Shown in pieces: positions 22,307-34,329 of a DNA stretch of 36,000 bases. Source of the DNA: Neocallimastix lanati (nom. inval.) (Eukaryota > Neocallimastigomycota > Neocallimastigomycetes > Neocallimastigales > Neocallimastigaceae). The first letter of the stretch is position 1. The number at the start of each line of letters is the position of its first letter. Location of the stretch: NCBI GenBank assembly GCA_016946835.1, contig JACVTC010000134.1, forward strand, positions 17,501 through 53,500. The letters run 5' to 3'. Made by a program: the position numbers and the translations under genes. Under the pieces are notes generated by a model that made no database searches, had not been told where the DNA came from, and saw only the letters and a list, made by a program, of their open reading frames with translations.

Positions 22307-25204
22307 CATAAATTCATGTTTGATATAAAATAAATAAATTAATATTTCTTATAGTTAATAACATTTATATTTCGAGATTTTACAGAAGAATTGACTGGAA
22401 TTCAATATTTTGAATTTTTATTTTTCTATATTGAATTTATTTTTTATATCTTAGGAATATTATTATTATATATTTCGGTATGCTTATTACACAAATTACA
22501 TATCAATTATAATTATATTTATATTATTATTAATCTATTTTTCTTTTTTTATTTTTTTTTTTTTTTATTTTTTTTTTTTTTTTTAATTAGAATCAACCAA
22601 AATATATAAAGTTATATACTTCGTTTTATTGCGCTATCATTGTAATAAACATTTTAGCTCTTATTATTGAATATTTCGAAGATAAAGGTATTTTAAATAA
22701 ATAAATTCAACTATTTAAATTTTAATAATGTTACAGTTTACTTAAATTTATATATATATATTTTTTATGAAATATACAGAAATATTTTTAGGTGTATTAT
22801 GTACAATTTTTAGGGTAATTAATAAAAAAATTTTATAAAACATATATTCATTTTTTGTATCACCCAAAAAATAAAATTAATTAATTTTTTAATTTCTGAA
22901 AATATAAATTAAAAAAAAAAAATTTTTTTTAAATTATTAATAAACTTTTTTTTTTATTAATTATATGTATTAATATATTTGTAAAAAATTAAAAGATAAT
23001 ACTTATATTTACATTACTTTATTATCAAGTTAAATTTTATGTTAATGAAAAAAATACTTCCAATGTTAAAACTAGAGATGTTAAAATTGATATAAATGAA
23101 AGTGATATTAAAAATTCTAACAATATTAATATCAAAGAAGATGCTGACAAAAAAGAACAAAAAGGAAACGAAACAGACAAAAAAACTTTTCAAGGAGATA
23201 ACTTTGATCAATTCACAGATGAAGATATTACTCAAACGGAAATATATGTTAATAATGATAATAAAAAAAGTAATAAAGATGATAATAATTCAATTAAGGG
23301 AAAAAAGAGACGTCAGTATTGGAAAAATAAAAGAAACTTTTTCATAAATTATACACGCTATATATTCAAAAGAAATTTTGGTAATAAAGATGAAGCTTTA
23401 AAAAGAAAATCATCTTCCTTAAAAGAATCATCGAAATCATTATCGAGATCTGTAAATAAATCTATTAGAAGTCACAAGAGTCATAAAAGTAGCGTAAAGG
23501 CACCAAGTAATGAGGAAGCCTATTGCTATTCATTTTTCATTGATGAATCTATAATGGTTCCAGGTTATCATACAGATGGGGTTAAAACAATTTATATTGA
23601 TGATGCGTTACCAATTGCTAAACCAAAACCAATTTATAGTTGTTCCGATGATAATTCTTCCAGTATTACACAAAAGATTCAAGAATCTGTTAAAAATAGA
23701 AATAAGAGGAAAGTAATAAAAGAAATTTATCATCATGATTATGTCTTGCCAAGTATTTTAGAAAAAGATTCAAAAGAAATTGATGAAAATTATGGTACTG
23801 TTATGGAAACAAATTCTGAAATTGGAAACGAAACTGAAATAAATTTAGGCTTAGGATTAGATTTGGATATGAATTTAGATATAGATTTTGATTTAGAGAT
23901 AGAAAATGAATCTGAAATTGAAACCGAAACTGAATTAGATCGTAACCATTACTATTCCAATAAAGATATGGTTGATATAAGAGGCGATGAAAGTAAAAAG
24001 GAAGATAATATTACTTTTAATTCATTGATAAATCATCAATCCTATTCTCCTCATCTTTCACCAAAGGATGAATTAGAAGAAGAAAGTCTCATTGTAAGTA
24101 TTGATCAAAATAATGAATTAAGTCAATCAAGATTATCAAGCCTTCCACTTTCTTCTCCATTAACTTCTTCTTATATCAAGGACCATTCTTTTATCCAAGA
24201 TCACTCTTTAAATTATAATAATTCTGAACAAGAAAATAATTCAAATTTAACTGTAAATATAAATCAAAAATATACTTCTCCTTCTCTTTTACATTATTCT
24301 CCACAAAAACCATTACCTGTAGCTTCGCAATCATCTTTATCTTTATCTTTATCCAAAGAATCTTTACCCTTCCAACAACAAAATCAATATAAAGATCACT
24401 ATGATCATCAACTTCAGTATCATCCATCAACAATTTTATCTACTGTGTCTTCAATAAGATCATCAACTGCTGGTGATAATGAAAGTGATAGTCAAAGTCT
24501 TGTAAGGGCTAGTGAATTTAATAATCATAAATCTTTGATTAGAGCTAATGCCAATTCGATCACAGATAGTACTATTCTTACTCCTTCTACACCACCTACT
24601 ACACTTGTAATGTCTACTATACCTTCTTCACCTACTACTCTTATAACGCCAACTACACCTACTATACCTTCTTCACCTACTACTCTTATAACATCTACTA
24701 CACCTACTACACCTACTATGCCTTCTTCACCTACTACTTTTATAACGCCTACTACACCTTCTTCATTTACTACAACTATAAGTACTATCACTAATACTAC
24801 TAATGTAATACAAAAAAAACCAAAATGAAATATCCTCTAATTTACCTCAAAAAGAACATTCTTTAAAGGAGAAGAAGAAAAAAAGACATAATAATCATAA
24901 AAATCATCATAAACATCGCCATACCTCAGATAAAATAAAAAAATCAAAGGATACTGGTTCTGAAATAGATCCAGCAACAGAAAATAAAAAGAAAAAGTCT
25001 AAAAAGAAGGGAGCCATTCTCTTAGATGATTTAATGATTCCAGAATCCATGAATATATTGAAAGAAGATTTAATACATTACAATTATAATAAGTATGATT
25101 TCCCATCATCACCTTCTTCTCTCTCATCCACTATGTCATCTCCTTCCTCGCCTACTTCTACTTCTTTTAAGACAGAATCACCATTAATAAAAAGGTTTTA
25201 TTAA
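22074..25204 (+). CDS. Multi-spanning membrane protein with long low-complexity tail, frameshifted
   Basis: My exons are 22074-22142, 22355-22477, 22591-22687, 22780-22814 and 22996-24828, with GTAAGT, GTATGC, GTATTT and GTAATT donors; frame and phases agree. The first four exons and the start of the fifth encode about four hydrophobic segments: FIIIFLIFCISLITFIF; FEFLFFYIEFIFYILGILLL; YCAIIVINILALIIEYF; and one across FLGVLCTIFR plus ILIFTLLYYQVKF. A long hydrophilic tail follows. It has Lys/Asn/Asp-rich and basic Ser/Arg parts, an acidic LGLGLDLDMNLDIDFDLEIE stretch, and Thr/Pro repeats at about 24581-24770. The assembled frame stops at 24828 (718 residues). One base over, the reading continues for 126 codons to 25204 with the same Lys/His/Ser-rich coding style, ending in PSSPTSTSFKTESPLIKRFY. 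The A8 run at 24812-24819 is the probable site of the slip. I do not recognise the family; a sensor, channel or cell-surface scaffold role would be guesswork. Confidence 0.72.
22259..22306. repeat. T48 homopolymer in first intron
   Basis: Uninterrupted run of 48 T inside intron 1 of the membrane-protein gene, about 50 nt before the ATAG acceptor at 22354. It may act as an extended pyrimidine tract. Confidence 0.9.
24581..24770 (+). repeat. Imperfect tandem repeat coding for Thr/Pro-rich units
   Basis: Units of about 45-51 bp of the form CCTTCTTCACCTACTACTCT plus a variable ACA/CCT part encode IPSSPTTLITPTTPT-like peptides three to four times. Length changes are multiples of three. This is typical of an O-glycosylated or disordered linker, which is inference. 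Confidence 0.85.
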
Positions 25205-25543
25205 TTAAATGATTTTTTTTTTCTTTAAAAAAAAAAAAAAAAAAATAAAAAAAAAACAAAAAAAAACAAAAAAAAACATATATATATATATATAATTGCT
25301 ATTTTATATAAAATATAAAATGTAATTTTTTTTTCTATATTCTTTTTCTTATTATCATTTACTATTTTTATTTTTATTTTTATTTTTATTTTTATTTTTT
25401 ATTTTTTTTTATTTTATTATTTGTAAAAAAAATAGTAAAACTATTTATTATTAAAAATTAAATATTTAAAATTTCAATTAAAGGTCAAATGTTAAATTTA
25501 TAGGTATTTATTTATTTAGTTTTTTTTATTATTATTACTATTA

Positions 25544-25550
<7 letters not shown>

Positions 25551-25599
<49 letters not shown>
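25551..25599. repeat. T49 homopolymer
   Basis: The longest uninterrupted single-base run in the window (49 T). Similar runs are T42 at 8758, T44 at 27277 and T45 at 35841. Confidence 0.9.
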
Positions 25600-25601
<2 letters not shown>

Positions 25602-25810
25602 TATTTTATTATTTATTAAATATTTATTAATATCATGTATCTATTAAATATAATTAATAAAATAGAAAAAAGATTTTTTTTTTATTTTTTATATTTAAAC
25701 TTTTTTTATTATTCTTTATTATATTTCATTAAATTCATTAAATAAATAAATATTTTACAAAAAAAATATATATATATTTCATGCCTTGCTTAGTAGAGTT
25801 TTTATTTTTA

Positions 25811-25846
<36 letters not shown>

Positions 25847-25854
25847 AATAATCA

Positions 25855-25857
<3 letters not shown>

Positions 25858-25914
<57 letters not shown>

Positions 25915-25945
25915 TAAAAACAAACAAACAAACAAACAAACAAAA
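25858..25945. repeat. AAT and AAAC microsatellites
   Basis: About 18 AAT units, followed almost directly by about six AAAC units and a poly(A) run. Confidence 0.9.
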
Positions 25946-26012
25946 AAAAAAAAAATATAAATGAATACTTTTTTTTTTTTTTTTTTTTTTTTTGAAAATA
26001 AACTATATATAT

Positions 26013-26103
26013 ATTTATTATTATTATTATTATATATTTATTATTATTATTATTATATATTTATTATTATTATTGTTATATATTTATTATTATTATTATT
26101 ATA
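26013..26103. repeat. 23-bp tandem repeat, four copies
   Basis: Four head-to-tail copies of ATATATTTATTATTATTATT plus ATT (23 bp); one copy has G for A. It looks like a compound AT/ATT microsatellite duplicated as a unit. Confidence 0.85.
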
Positions 26104-26336
26104 TAAATTGAAAAGAATTAATAATTTTTATCCTTAATAATTTTTTTTTACGTTTTACAGAAACGACAAAAAAAAAAAATCTTTAAGCATTGGTGGTGGT
26201 AGTAGTTATTAATAATCCAAAAAAAAAAAAGAAAAAAAAAAAAAATAAAAAAGTCATTCGCAACAGAACAATATTTTTTTTATACAATTTTTATTTATTT
26301 ATTTATTTACTATTGATTTTAATTTTCATTTTCAAG

Positions 26337-26368
<32 letters not shown>

Positions 26369-26770
26369 TTTAATCTTTATTATTATTATTATTACTATTA
26401 TTATTTTTTAGTTTAATATATAACATTTTAATTTTATTATTACATTTTAATTTTAATTTTAATTTTTTATTATTATTATTTTTTTTTTTTTTAAAATTTA
26501 TTTTATTTTATTATTTAAAAAAAAAAATTTCGTTTGGTTTATGATTATGATTATTTTTATTTTTATTTTTATTTTTTTTTTTTTCTTCTGAAACTATATA
26601 AATTATAAATATGAAAAGAAATATATATAAATATTAAATATTAAAGCATCAATAAAAAAAATTTTATTAACAGAAAATTTATATTAAAAAGAAAAAAAAA
26701 AAAAATTCTTTTTTTTTTACTTAGTTATAATATATATAAATTGATAAAATTGGTATAAATTTATTTATTT

Positions 26771-26813
26771 ATATAATGAATAAAAAAAAAAATTTTTTTA
26801 TTATTCATTATAT
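26771..26813. repeat. 43-bp inverted repeat with A/T core
   Basis: ATATAATGAATAA is matched by its reverse complement TTATTCATTATAT across a poly(A)-poly(T) centre. It could form a hairpin in the 3' flank of the CAP-Gly gene or the read-through of the convergent gene. Function unknown. Confidence 0.6.
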
Positions 26814-27096
26814 CTTTATATATATATAATATGTATTAAAAAAAATTTTTTTTTTTATTTTTTTTCCCCCCTTTTTCATTATTTTAATATTTAATATTCA
26901 TTCATTTTTTTTTTCTTGCCTATAAAAATAAATATTATTAAAATTATTTTGTCATATACATAAATAATTTATATTTCAATAATTATTTCTTTCTTTGTGA
27001 AATATATTGTATATATAAATATATATATATATGAAATAAGTAAAAAAAAAAAAAAAAAAATAGTATTGATACTAATGAAAAATAATATTAAAAAAA

Positions 27097-27130
<34 letters not shown>

Positions 27131-27274
27131 TATTATTCATGATTTACATTATGGTTAAATTATTACGAAAGGAAATGATTATAAAAAAAAAAAAATTACT
27201 ATTAATGAGATTATTGTATGGATAATGTGTATATTTTATAAATAATAATAGTGAGTATTAAAAAAAGAAAAAAA

Positions 27275-27321
<47 letters not shown>

Positions 27322-27389
27322 GATGAAAAAAGAAAAGATTGAATATTTTAATTTGTTATAATATTATTATTTGATGAAGATTTTATTGG

Positions 27390-30300
27390 TTAATTATGAT
27401 AAGAAAATTTATTATTACTGTAAATTGTAGAGGTACGATTTTTAGACTTTTGCAGTATAGATGAGTAATTTATTAAATCAGATTCATCTTCTGGTTTATG
27501 ATAAAGTGTATCATCATTATTTTCAAAAGCTTCTAAAATTACAGATTGACTTTTATAATTTGATAAGCCTTTAATACGATGGTTTATTCGTGGGAGGGAT
27601 TGATATTTACTAGCAGTATTGAATGAACTTCGTCTTTTTGGTGAATAGAGGGTATTATTACTAGAAGATTCAGATATTGTACTCATTGGGGCTTTATCCT
27701 TAGCATCTTGTCTTGGACTATAATAAAATGAAGAAAGGTTATTATTATCTGAATTAGAATTTGTTTTTAGGTTGATACGTTTTCCTGAACCTTTTGCATT
27801 TTCTTTACTACTACTTGGTATTGGATCTTCCTTTAATTCACGATTTAAAATATTTGTATTTGTGGTATCCGGAACAGAATCATAATCAAAATCATAGGTA
27901 TAATCTTGTATAGAGTCAAATGTAATATTCATTTTATTTTTTGGTGATAAAACGTCGCTGAAATTACTTCTGAAACGACTACTTTCTGATTGAGCCTTTT
28001 CTGTGGCAGGGGTTTCATGAATTGTAATGGTTGGGGAGCTGTCTTCTTTTTTTGTAGCGTTTTCATTTATTTGATCTAAAAGTTTTTGACATTCCTTTTC
28101 CAAATTGAGGTAACTATTCCAAATAAGAGCATATCCGTTTTCAAGCATTTCTTTTTCCTCTCTCACCTTTTGAATATCTTCAGAGGATTGCTTTAAAGCT
28201 TTATCTATTTCTTGAACATCAATAGTCTTAAGAATACCTAGTTCTTCAATTTCCTCTTTTAATTTAGTATTTTCCTTCTTTAGTTTCTCACAATTATTAC
28301 ATTCTTTATTATTATCATTAGATAGTGATTTACCTTTATTCACATAAAAAGCAAGATCTTCCTTTTCTAATTCTTTAATACGTTGTTTACATTGCTCATA
28401 ATCATCTTTTAAGGTTAAGAATTTTTCTTTTTCAGATTGTAAATCTTGTGAAAGTTGATCTCTTTCTACAATGACTTTTTCTAAAAGTTTTCTTCTATTT
28501 TCAGCATTAGATTCGGCAACCTCCTTAGCACGTTCAGATTCATCTAAAAGTGTTGAAAGTTCTAAGAGATTCTCCGCCTGTTCTGTTTGTTGTTGTAAAT
28601 TTGCTAAAAGCTCAAGTTGACGATTTAAATCTTCAATCTCAGTTTCATATTCCTTTTGCATCATTTCCTTTGAATTTTCTAATTGATTTACTTTAATTTC
28701 AAATTGCTTACGAGCATCAGTAAGTTGATTTATAATATCTTCAATTTCTTCTTTGGCATGTTGAACACTATTATCACGATCTTTATTAATTTCATCAATT
28801 TCTTTTTCATATTGCTTTTTGTCTTCTTCATACTTTAAAGTTAAACTTTCTAATTCTTGAGTATTTCTAAGCATACGTCCATTTAATTCTTCTAATTCTT
28901 TATCAACTTTTTCTTTTTCAGCTTGAATTTCTATAAATTTTTCATTAGATTCCTTTATTTCAACAGAAAGAGTACTATTTTTGTGGATCAATTCTTCAAT
29001 TTGATTATTCTTTTCTTGAATTTCTTGTTTCATATTAGCGGATTCATTAGCTTCTAATACTAAATTTTTTCTTCTTTCTAATTCATTTTCTTTATTTGTC
29101 ATTTCAATTTCTAAATCACTCTTCATTTTATTTAATTTAGAAATTTCGTTGATATTTTCTTCATTATTAATTTTTAAGAGATTATTTTCATCCTTATATT
29201 CTTTTATGGATTCTTCTAAATTACAGATTTTATTGGCTTGATCATGAATAATATTATCTTTTTCATTCTCAGTCAAGTTAAAACCATTATGTGCCTTTTC
29301 TAAAACTTGGAACTTTTCTGATAAACAATTGATTTCATTTTGTTTCATTGAAAGTTGCTTCTCAAAATCAACAATTTGTCCTTCCAATTGAGAACATTGA
29401 ACATCATAATTAATCATTTCAGCTTCTTTGTCTTCTATAATAGCCTTTGAAGCTTCTAATTGCTTTTTCAACTGATCATATTTCTCTTGAAGTTCCTCGT
29501 TTGTTGAAGATTCGCTTTGTTTTTGATTCATTTCTTCAAGTGTTTGCTTTAATTCAATATTTTCTTGGTTAAGTTTTTCATTACTTTCACTTAAGAGTTG
29601 ATAATCCATTTTTCTTTGTTCCAATTCTTGCTTTAGAGCTTCCATTTTCACTTTAGATGCTTCATATAACTTATTTACTGCATCAAAGTTGGAACGTGCT
29701 TCCTTTTCAGATTCGACTGTTTTATTCAATGTTACTTCCATATCAGCAATTAAATCTTTCATTTCAGCAATCATAGCATCTTCTGTTGAAGAAGTACTAG
29801 CAGCTTTAGGAGTGACTGGAGTTAGATTTATTTCTATATCACCATTAACACCAGAAATATTTTTAATACGATCTAAAAGTTCAGCTTTTTCAGACTCAAC
29901 TTGATGGTATCGTAATTTTAAATCTTCATATTTCTTTTCTTGATATTCCATCTTTTCTAAGAAATGATTTGATGAATTTTCACGATCTTCTTGAACATCT
30001 AATAAGGTATTCTTTAACATTTCCATTTCTTCATGTAGTGTTTCGTTCTCCAATATTAACTTTTCGTTTTGCTCCTTCATATCAAGAATAGTATCATTAA
30101 TTTTAGTCTCAGCATCACTATTATATGAAAATTCAGATGAACCATTATCTTTTATATTTTTCGATTTTCTATACATATTACTATAACCAATATTTCTTTT
30201 AGAATTAGCAAAAGTTTTGTGACGAGCAATACGAGTATCACTTCCATTGGAATATTTATTATAAAGGGAAAGACTTTTTGGCGAGTCATTATATTCCAAT

Positions 30301-31625
30301 TTTCGGTAAAGTTCCTCAATATTCTTTTTAGCAAAGAAAAGTTCATTTTTAACTTGTTCATATTCAATATTCAATTTTTTGTTTTTCATTTCTAAATCTT
30401 TAAGATAACGGTCTTTTGATGACAATGCCGATAGCGATTTATTTTGCTTTTCTAAATCGGCAACTCTTTCAATTAAACTTTTATTTTCTTCTTTATAATA
30501 ATTTAATTCTCTATTAAGATTAGTTTGATTGTCCTTCAATTTACGAACTTCTTGCTGAGCATTGACTAAACCTATAGAAAGTTCAGATATCGTACGTTGA
30601 CTATCAGTAACTTGTTTTAATGACTGTTTTACCATACGATTTTTGTTATCACGCTTGTTTAAAGGTATACTTGAAGATGAGAAATCCTCTGATGATGAAT
30701 TATCTAGGGTCTCTTTTTCTTTAAATGAATCATCATCTTGCGTATTTGTCATATTGTCTATTGTGGATATAATACCATCTTGAGAAATCCCTTCATTTTC
30801 TTGTTGAACAGTTGCTTTAATTAATGGAATATTTTCTTGACCTTCTTTTACATACTCATCAGCCAATCCCGTTACAATATCTTTTAAATGCACTAATGTA
30901 TTTTGTAAACCATTAATAATAGTATCATTAATATTCTTTATATTTGAATCATCAGATATTTCTGCATCAACTTCACAATTTGGTAAAAGTATCATTGATG
31001 AATTTGGATTTATCCTATTTTTATGAAATATTGATTTTTCTTTTGGACTCGTTGTCATGGTCATATTAATATTTATATTAGTTTGAGCTGGTGGACGATC
31101 TAACTTTTTATTTGTTTTTGATTTATTTAAATAGGAAGATTTATCAACTTGAGTAGATTTTGGTCTCGGTTTAACCTTAACAGTTGGAGCTTTTGTTGTT
31201 CTTGGAAGTGTTTTAATTTTTCTTGAATTATCAATAGTATTTGTTGGATTAGAAGATTCATTTAGATATGATACAGACTTTCTTGGCTTTTTTGTTTGTT
31301 TATATATTGTTTTACTGACCAAAGACGCTTTTTGTGAATTAGTGATTATTTTTTGTGCTGGTTTCATTACATTAACACTTGAAGCCATAACTAATAAACC
31401 TGTCTTTTCTGGACATTTAAAATATGTAACACCCTTAATTGTACCATTATTCTTACCTGCACCACGTTCAAATAATTCTATACCAACCCACGTTCCTGAT
31501 TTAAAATGGATGCCACCAACAAATTTTACTGTTCCTTCCTGAGATGTAGTTTTCACTTGAACTACATCACCTAAACGAGGTTGACGTTTTAAAAATTTTG
31601 AATTCTTTCCACTGGAATCAGACAT
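27390..31625 (-). CDS. CAP-Gly coiled-coil microtubule plus-end protein (CLIP-170/p150Glued-like)
   Basis: A single uninterrupted frame of 1411 residues. Residues 17-88 form a CAP-Gly domain, which binds the C-terminal EEY/F of alpha-tubulin and EB proteins. LGDVVQVK opens it, GTVKFVGGIHFKSGTWVGIE forms the core, and GKNNG at 57-61 is the signature (GKNDG in most relatives). GVTYFKC and GLLVMASSVNVMK close it. A basic Lys/Pro/Ser/Thr-rich stretch (about 90-200) follows, as in proteins that ride on microtubules. Long heptad coiled coil runs from about 335 to 1190, then a Ser/Asn/Asp-rich C-terminus. It should be a dimeric microtubule plus-end tracking or dynein-cargo adaptor. One CAP-Gly domain plus coiled coil fits fungal Tip1/Bik1-type CLIPs or dynactin p150. 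I see no CLIP-type C-terminal zinc knuckle and no clear dynactin-specific domain, so the subfamily stays open. Lack of introns contrasts with the other complete genes here. Confidence 0.93.
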   Translation of the reverse strand: MSDSSGKNSKFLKRQPRLGDVVQVKTTSQEGTVKFVGGIHFKSGTWVGIELFERGAGKNNGTIKGVTYFKCPEKTGLLVMASSVNVMKPAQKIITNSQKASLVSKTIYKQTKKPRKSVSYLNESSNPTNTIDNSRKIKTLPRTTKAPTVKVKPRPKSTQVDKSSYLNKSKTNKKLDRPPAQTNININMTMTTSPKEKSIFHKNRINPNSSMILLPNCEVDAEISDDSNIKNINDTIINGLQNTLVHLKDIVTGLADEYVKEGQENIPLIKATVQQENEGISQDGIISTIDNMTNTQDDDSFKEKETLDNSSSEDFSSSSIPLNKRDNKNRMVKQSLKQVTDSQRTISELSIGLVNAQQEVRKLKDNQTNLNRELNYYKEENKSLIERVADLEKQNKSLSALSSKDRYLKDLEMKNKKLNIEYEQVKNELFFAKKNIEELYRKLEYNDSPKSLSLYNKYSNGSDTRIARHKTFANSKRNIGYSNMYRKSKNIKDNGSSEFSYNSDAETKINDTILDMKEQNEKLILENETLHEEMEMLKNTLLDVQEDRENSSNHFLEKMEYQEKKYEDLKLRYHQVESEKAELLDRIKNISGVNGDIEINLTPVTPKAASTSSTEDAMIAEMKDLIADMEVTLNKTVESEKEARSNFDAVNKLYEASKVKMEALKQELEQRKMDYQLLSESNEKLNQENIELKQTLEEMNQKQSESSTNEELQEKYDQLKKQLEASKAIIEDKEAEMINYDVQCSQLEGQIVDFEKQLSMKQNEINCLSEKFQVLEKAHNGFNLTENEKDNIIHDQANKICNLEESIKEYKDENNLLKINNEENINEISKLNKMKSDLEIEMTNKENELERRKNLVLEANESANMKQEIQEKNNQIEELIHKNSTLSVEIKESNEKFIEIQAEKEKVDKELEELNGRMLRNTQELESLTLKYEEDKKQYEKEIDEINKDRDNSVQHAKEEIEDIINQLTDARKQFEIKVNQLENSKEMMQKEYETEIEDLNRQLELLANLQQQTEQAENLLELSTLLDESERAKEVAESNAENRRKLLEKVIVERDQLSQDLQSEKEKFLTLKDDYEQCKQRIKELEKEDLAFYVNKGKSLSNDNNKECNNCEKLKKENTKLKEEIEELGILKTIDVQEIDKALKQSSEDIQKVREEKEMLENGYALIWNSYLNLEKECQKLLDQINENATKKEDSSPTITIHETPATEKAQSESSRFRSNFSDVLSPKNKMNITFDSIQDYTYDFDYDSVPDTTNTNILNRELKEDPIPSSSKENAKGSGKRINLKTNSNSDNNNLSSFYYSPRQDAKDKAPMSTISESSSNNTLYSPKRRSSFNTASKYQSLPRINHRIKGLSNYKSQSVILEAFENNDDTLYHKPEDESDLINYSSILQKSKNRTSTIYSNNKFSYHN

Positions 31626-33639
31626 TTTCTTTTCTTTTCTTTTTTTATTTTTAATTTTTTTTTTTCTCTATAATAACTTTTTTTTTTATAATACTTTATT
31701 TTCAAAAAAAATTGCTTTATTATTTTATGTACAATTGATAATAAATTATTTATTTAATTTATTATTATTAATTTTTATTTTTTAATAAAAATTTTTGAAA
31801 TTTATATAATTGTTATTGAAAGTTTGAATTAAAATGTTTTGTTAAAATTCTTTTTGAAATTTTTTTTAAAAAAATTTAATTATATTCAATATAAAAATAT
31901 AAATTAAATTCAAGAAATTCAATTACTTTGCTTAATTATGTACTTTTTTTTTTTTATAAAAAAAAAAAAATGATTGATTACTTATAATAAATAAATTTTT
32001 AATATTAACAAATAAATTATTTGAAAACAAATTCTTTAATTATTTATTGTTATTTCTATTATTAAATAAATAAAAAGAAAAAAACAAGAATTTGTTAATT
32101 TATTAAATATTCCTAAATGTTCTTACATAAAAAATTAATGAAAAAATTTCTATTTATTTATTAAAGGTAATTAAAATCTAATAAAAGTAATGGCAAAAAA
32201 AAATTATTATTAAATATTAATAAATAAAAAAAAAAAAAAAAAAAACTTTGTTATTTATTTACGATGATAAATAATTTCTGACTAAAAGTATATTAAATTC
32301 GCAATATATAATTATTATTTCGAATAATATTATAGATATTCTTTATTGCTAATACTCTTTTAATTTAATTATGTAAATTTGAAATTTTATTACGTCAATA
32401 ATAAAATCTCTTGTGGAATTTTTATTTTATTGTTTTGTGATTGTATATCACTTTTTTTTTTTTTTTTTTTTTTTTTATAAAAAATAAATTAAAAAATTTT
32501 AAGTGTTTTTATACTTATTTTGACATATTGTATATATTCTTATATTCTAATATATTTTTAATTTTTAACTTTTGTTTTTATTTTTTTACTATTAATCTAA
32601 AATAATTATAAATGAATTTTTAAGTAAAGTTTATTTCATAATTCTAATCTATTATATAATAATCAAAAAAAAAGTATATATTTATTTAATTTATTATTTA
32701 TAAATAATATATTAAATATATTTTCAACTTTTTCTTGATTACTAATATTGAAAAAAAAAAAAAATTCTTATTATGAATATTTTATCCTTTGAATAAAAAA
32801 AAAAAACTTTATTCAATTCTTCATCTATAATTTTTATTTTTATTTTTATTTTTATTTTTATTATTATTTTTATTTTTTTTTATTTATTAATATTTAATTT
32901 TTTTTTTAAAGAATTAATAAAAAAATATTAGTACTTTTTATATTTAAAAAAATATATATATAATGAGATAATAAAATAAATATTAATTTAATTTATAATA
33001 TAGAAATGTTATAAATTAAAGTTTATTATATAAAAATGTATATGAATTGTGAATTAACACTTTTTTATTAAAAATTTAAATATTCAATATATATTGAAAT
33101 AATATATAATAAATATAAATCTTAATAAAGTATTATATTATCGATTAATGGTCTTTTATCTTTTATGTTCCATAGTTTTTACATTTATTAATTTGTATAA
33201 CTAATAATAAACTTAATTTCTATATAAAATATATTAAATAAATTGAAAATTTTTATTAATATATTATAGAATATATAAAAAATATATAGAAATTTGATTA
33301 AAATTTATAAATATAATATAAATAAAAATATATATTTTATTATATATAAAAAAAAAAGAAAAAATTCCTTTTTTTTTAAAAAAAAAAATAAAGAAAAATT
33401 TTCTATATAAAAATTTTTTTAAATTTAAATTATATATTATATTATATAATATTAATATATATATTTTTTTGTAATAATTTAATTAAATAATATAATTAAT
33501 TAAAAAAATATATATATAAATTATAAACATTTCTTAATTGTGTAACTTTTGCAATTTTTTCATATTGTTATCAATAATTATTATTAAGTATAACTTTTTT
33601 TTTTTTTCTAGGAATAAACTTTATTTAATAATATTTATT
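31626..33639. other. A/T-rich spacer, 5' flank of the CAP-Gly gene
   Basis: A CTTTTCTTTTC-type pyrimidine stretch (plus strand) lies immediately before the CAP-Gly start, that is, a purine-rich 5' leader on the coding strand. The remainder is A/T spacer with a poly(T) tract at about 32452-32476 and an ATTTTT run near 32835-32865. No gene or RNA was found. Confidence 0.55.
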
Positions 33640-34294
33640 AAAAAAAATACATAAAAATTTTTTCACTAATACTAAAAAAATTAGGTTATAAGTTTAGAGG
33701 ACGAAATGACTTCTAACCTTCTAACTCTTCTCCATTCATCTGTGGATAAAAATTATCAATCGAATCTGTTTTAAAATTTCTTCTTTTTTATCGATTTGAT
33801 ATAGAAGCTAATGACAGCAGTAGGTATCAAATTGATCATAGCGTAAAAAACCACTAATTACAATAGACATAACATTTATAAGAAATTCCTCAAGCCCCAC
33901 AAAATATGAAATCGGAAAAGAAGACTCTTTCGAAGGTGATTGAAAAATATTAATAATAAAACTCCTTCTTTCCCTATACCGATCTTTATGATTTTATGCA
34001 TTACATTCTCGCTTTGAAGGAGATAAAGAACATACAAATTTATATTATCATGGAAAGCTTAAAAATTTCTTATGAACAATTAGAGAAAAATTGATAAAAA
34101 TTTCATCAATAAATTAAATAAATTTTTGCCTAAATTTGAAGAATTTAGGACATAAATTATCTAGTGTGTAAAATTAGGTATCATTTTACTTTCACTACAA
34201 CAAGAAAAGCATGTTGAGCAATCTTCTAATACGATTTACTTTTTTTATTTAAGATTTTTCATCATATTTGAATCCACATTTAATTCGACCAATT

Positions 34295-34329
<35 letters not shown>

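Larger units (their letters stand above)
25205..27389. other. A/T-rich spacer between convergent genes
   Basis: Holds the 3' flanks of the membrane-protein gene (+) and the CAP-Gly gene (-). Contents are poly(A), T49 at 25551-25599, (AAT)n at about 25858-25912, (AAAC)n at about 25919-25943, a 23-bp repeat at about 26013-26103 and T44 at 27277-27320. No gene is seen. Confidence 0.6.

Noticed and set aside
24191-24791. Minus-strand frames inside the membrane-protein gene
   Set aside because: Shadows of the coding strand; the Val/Gly-rich one is the reverse of the Thr/Pro repeat.
29689-31542. Plus-strand and second minus-strand frames inside the CAP-Gly gene
   Set aside because: Antisense or shifted shadows of a strong 1411-residue coding sequence.
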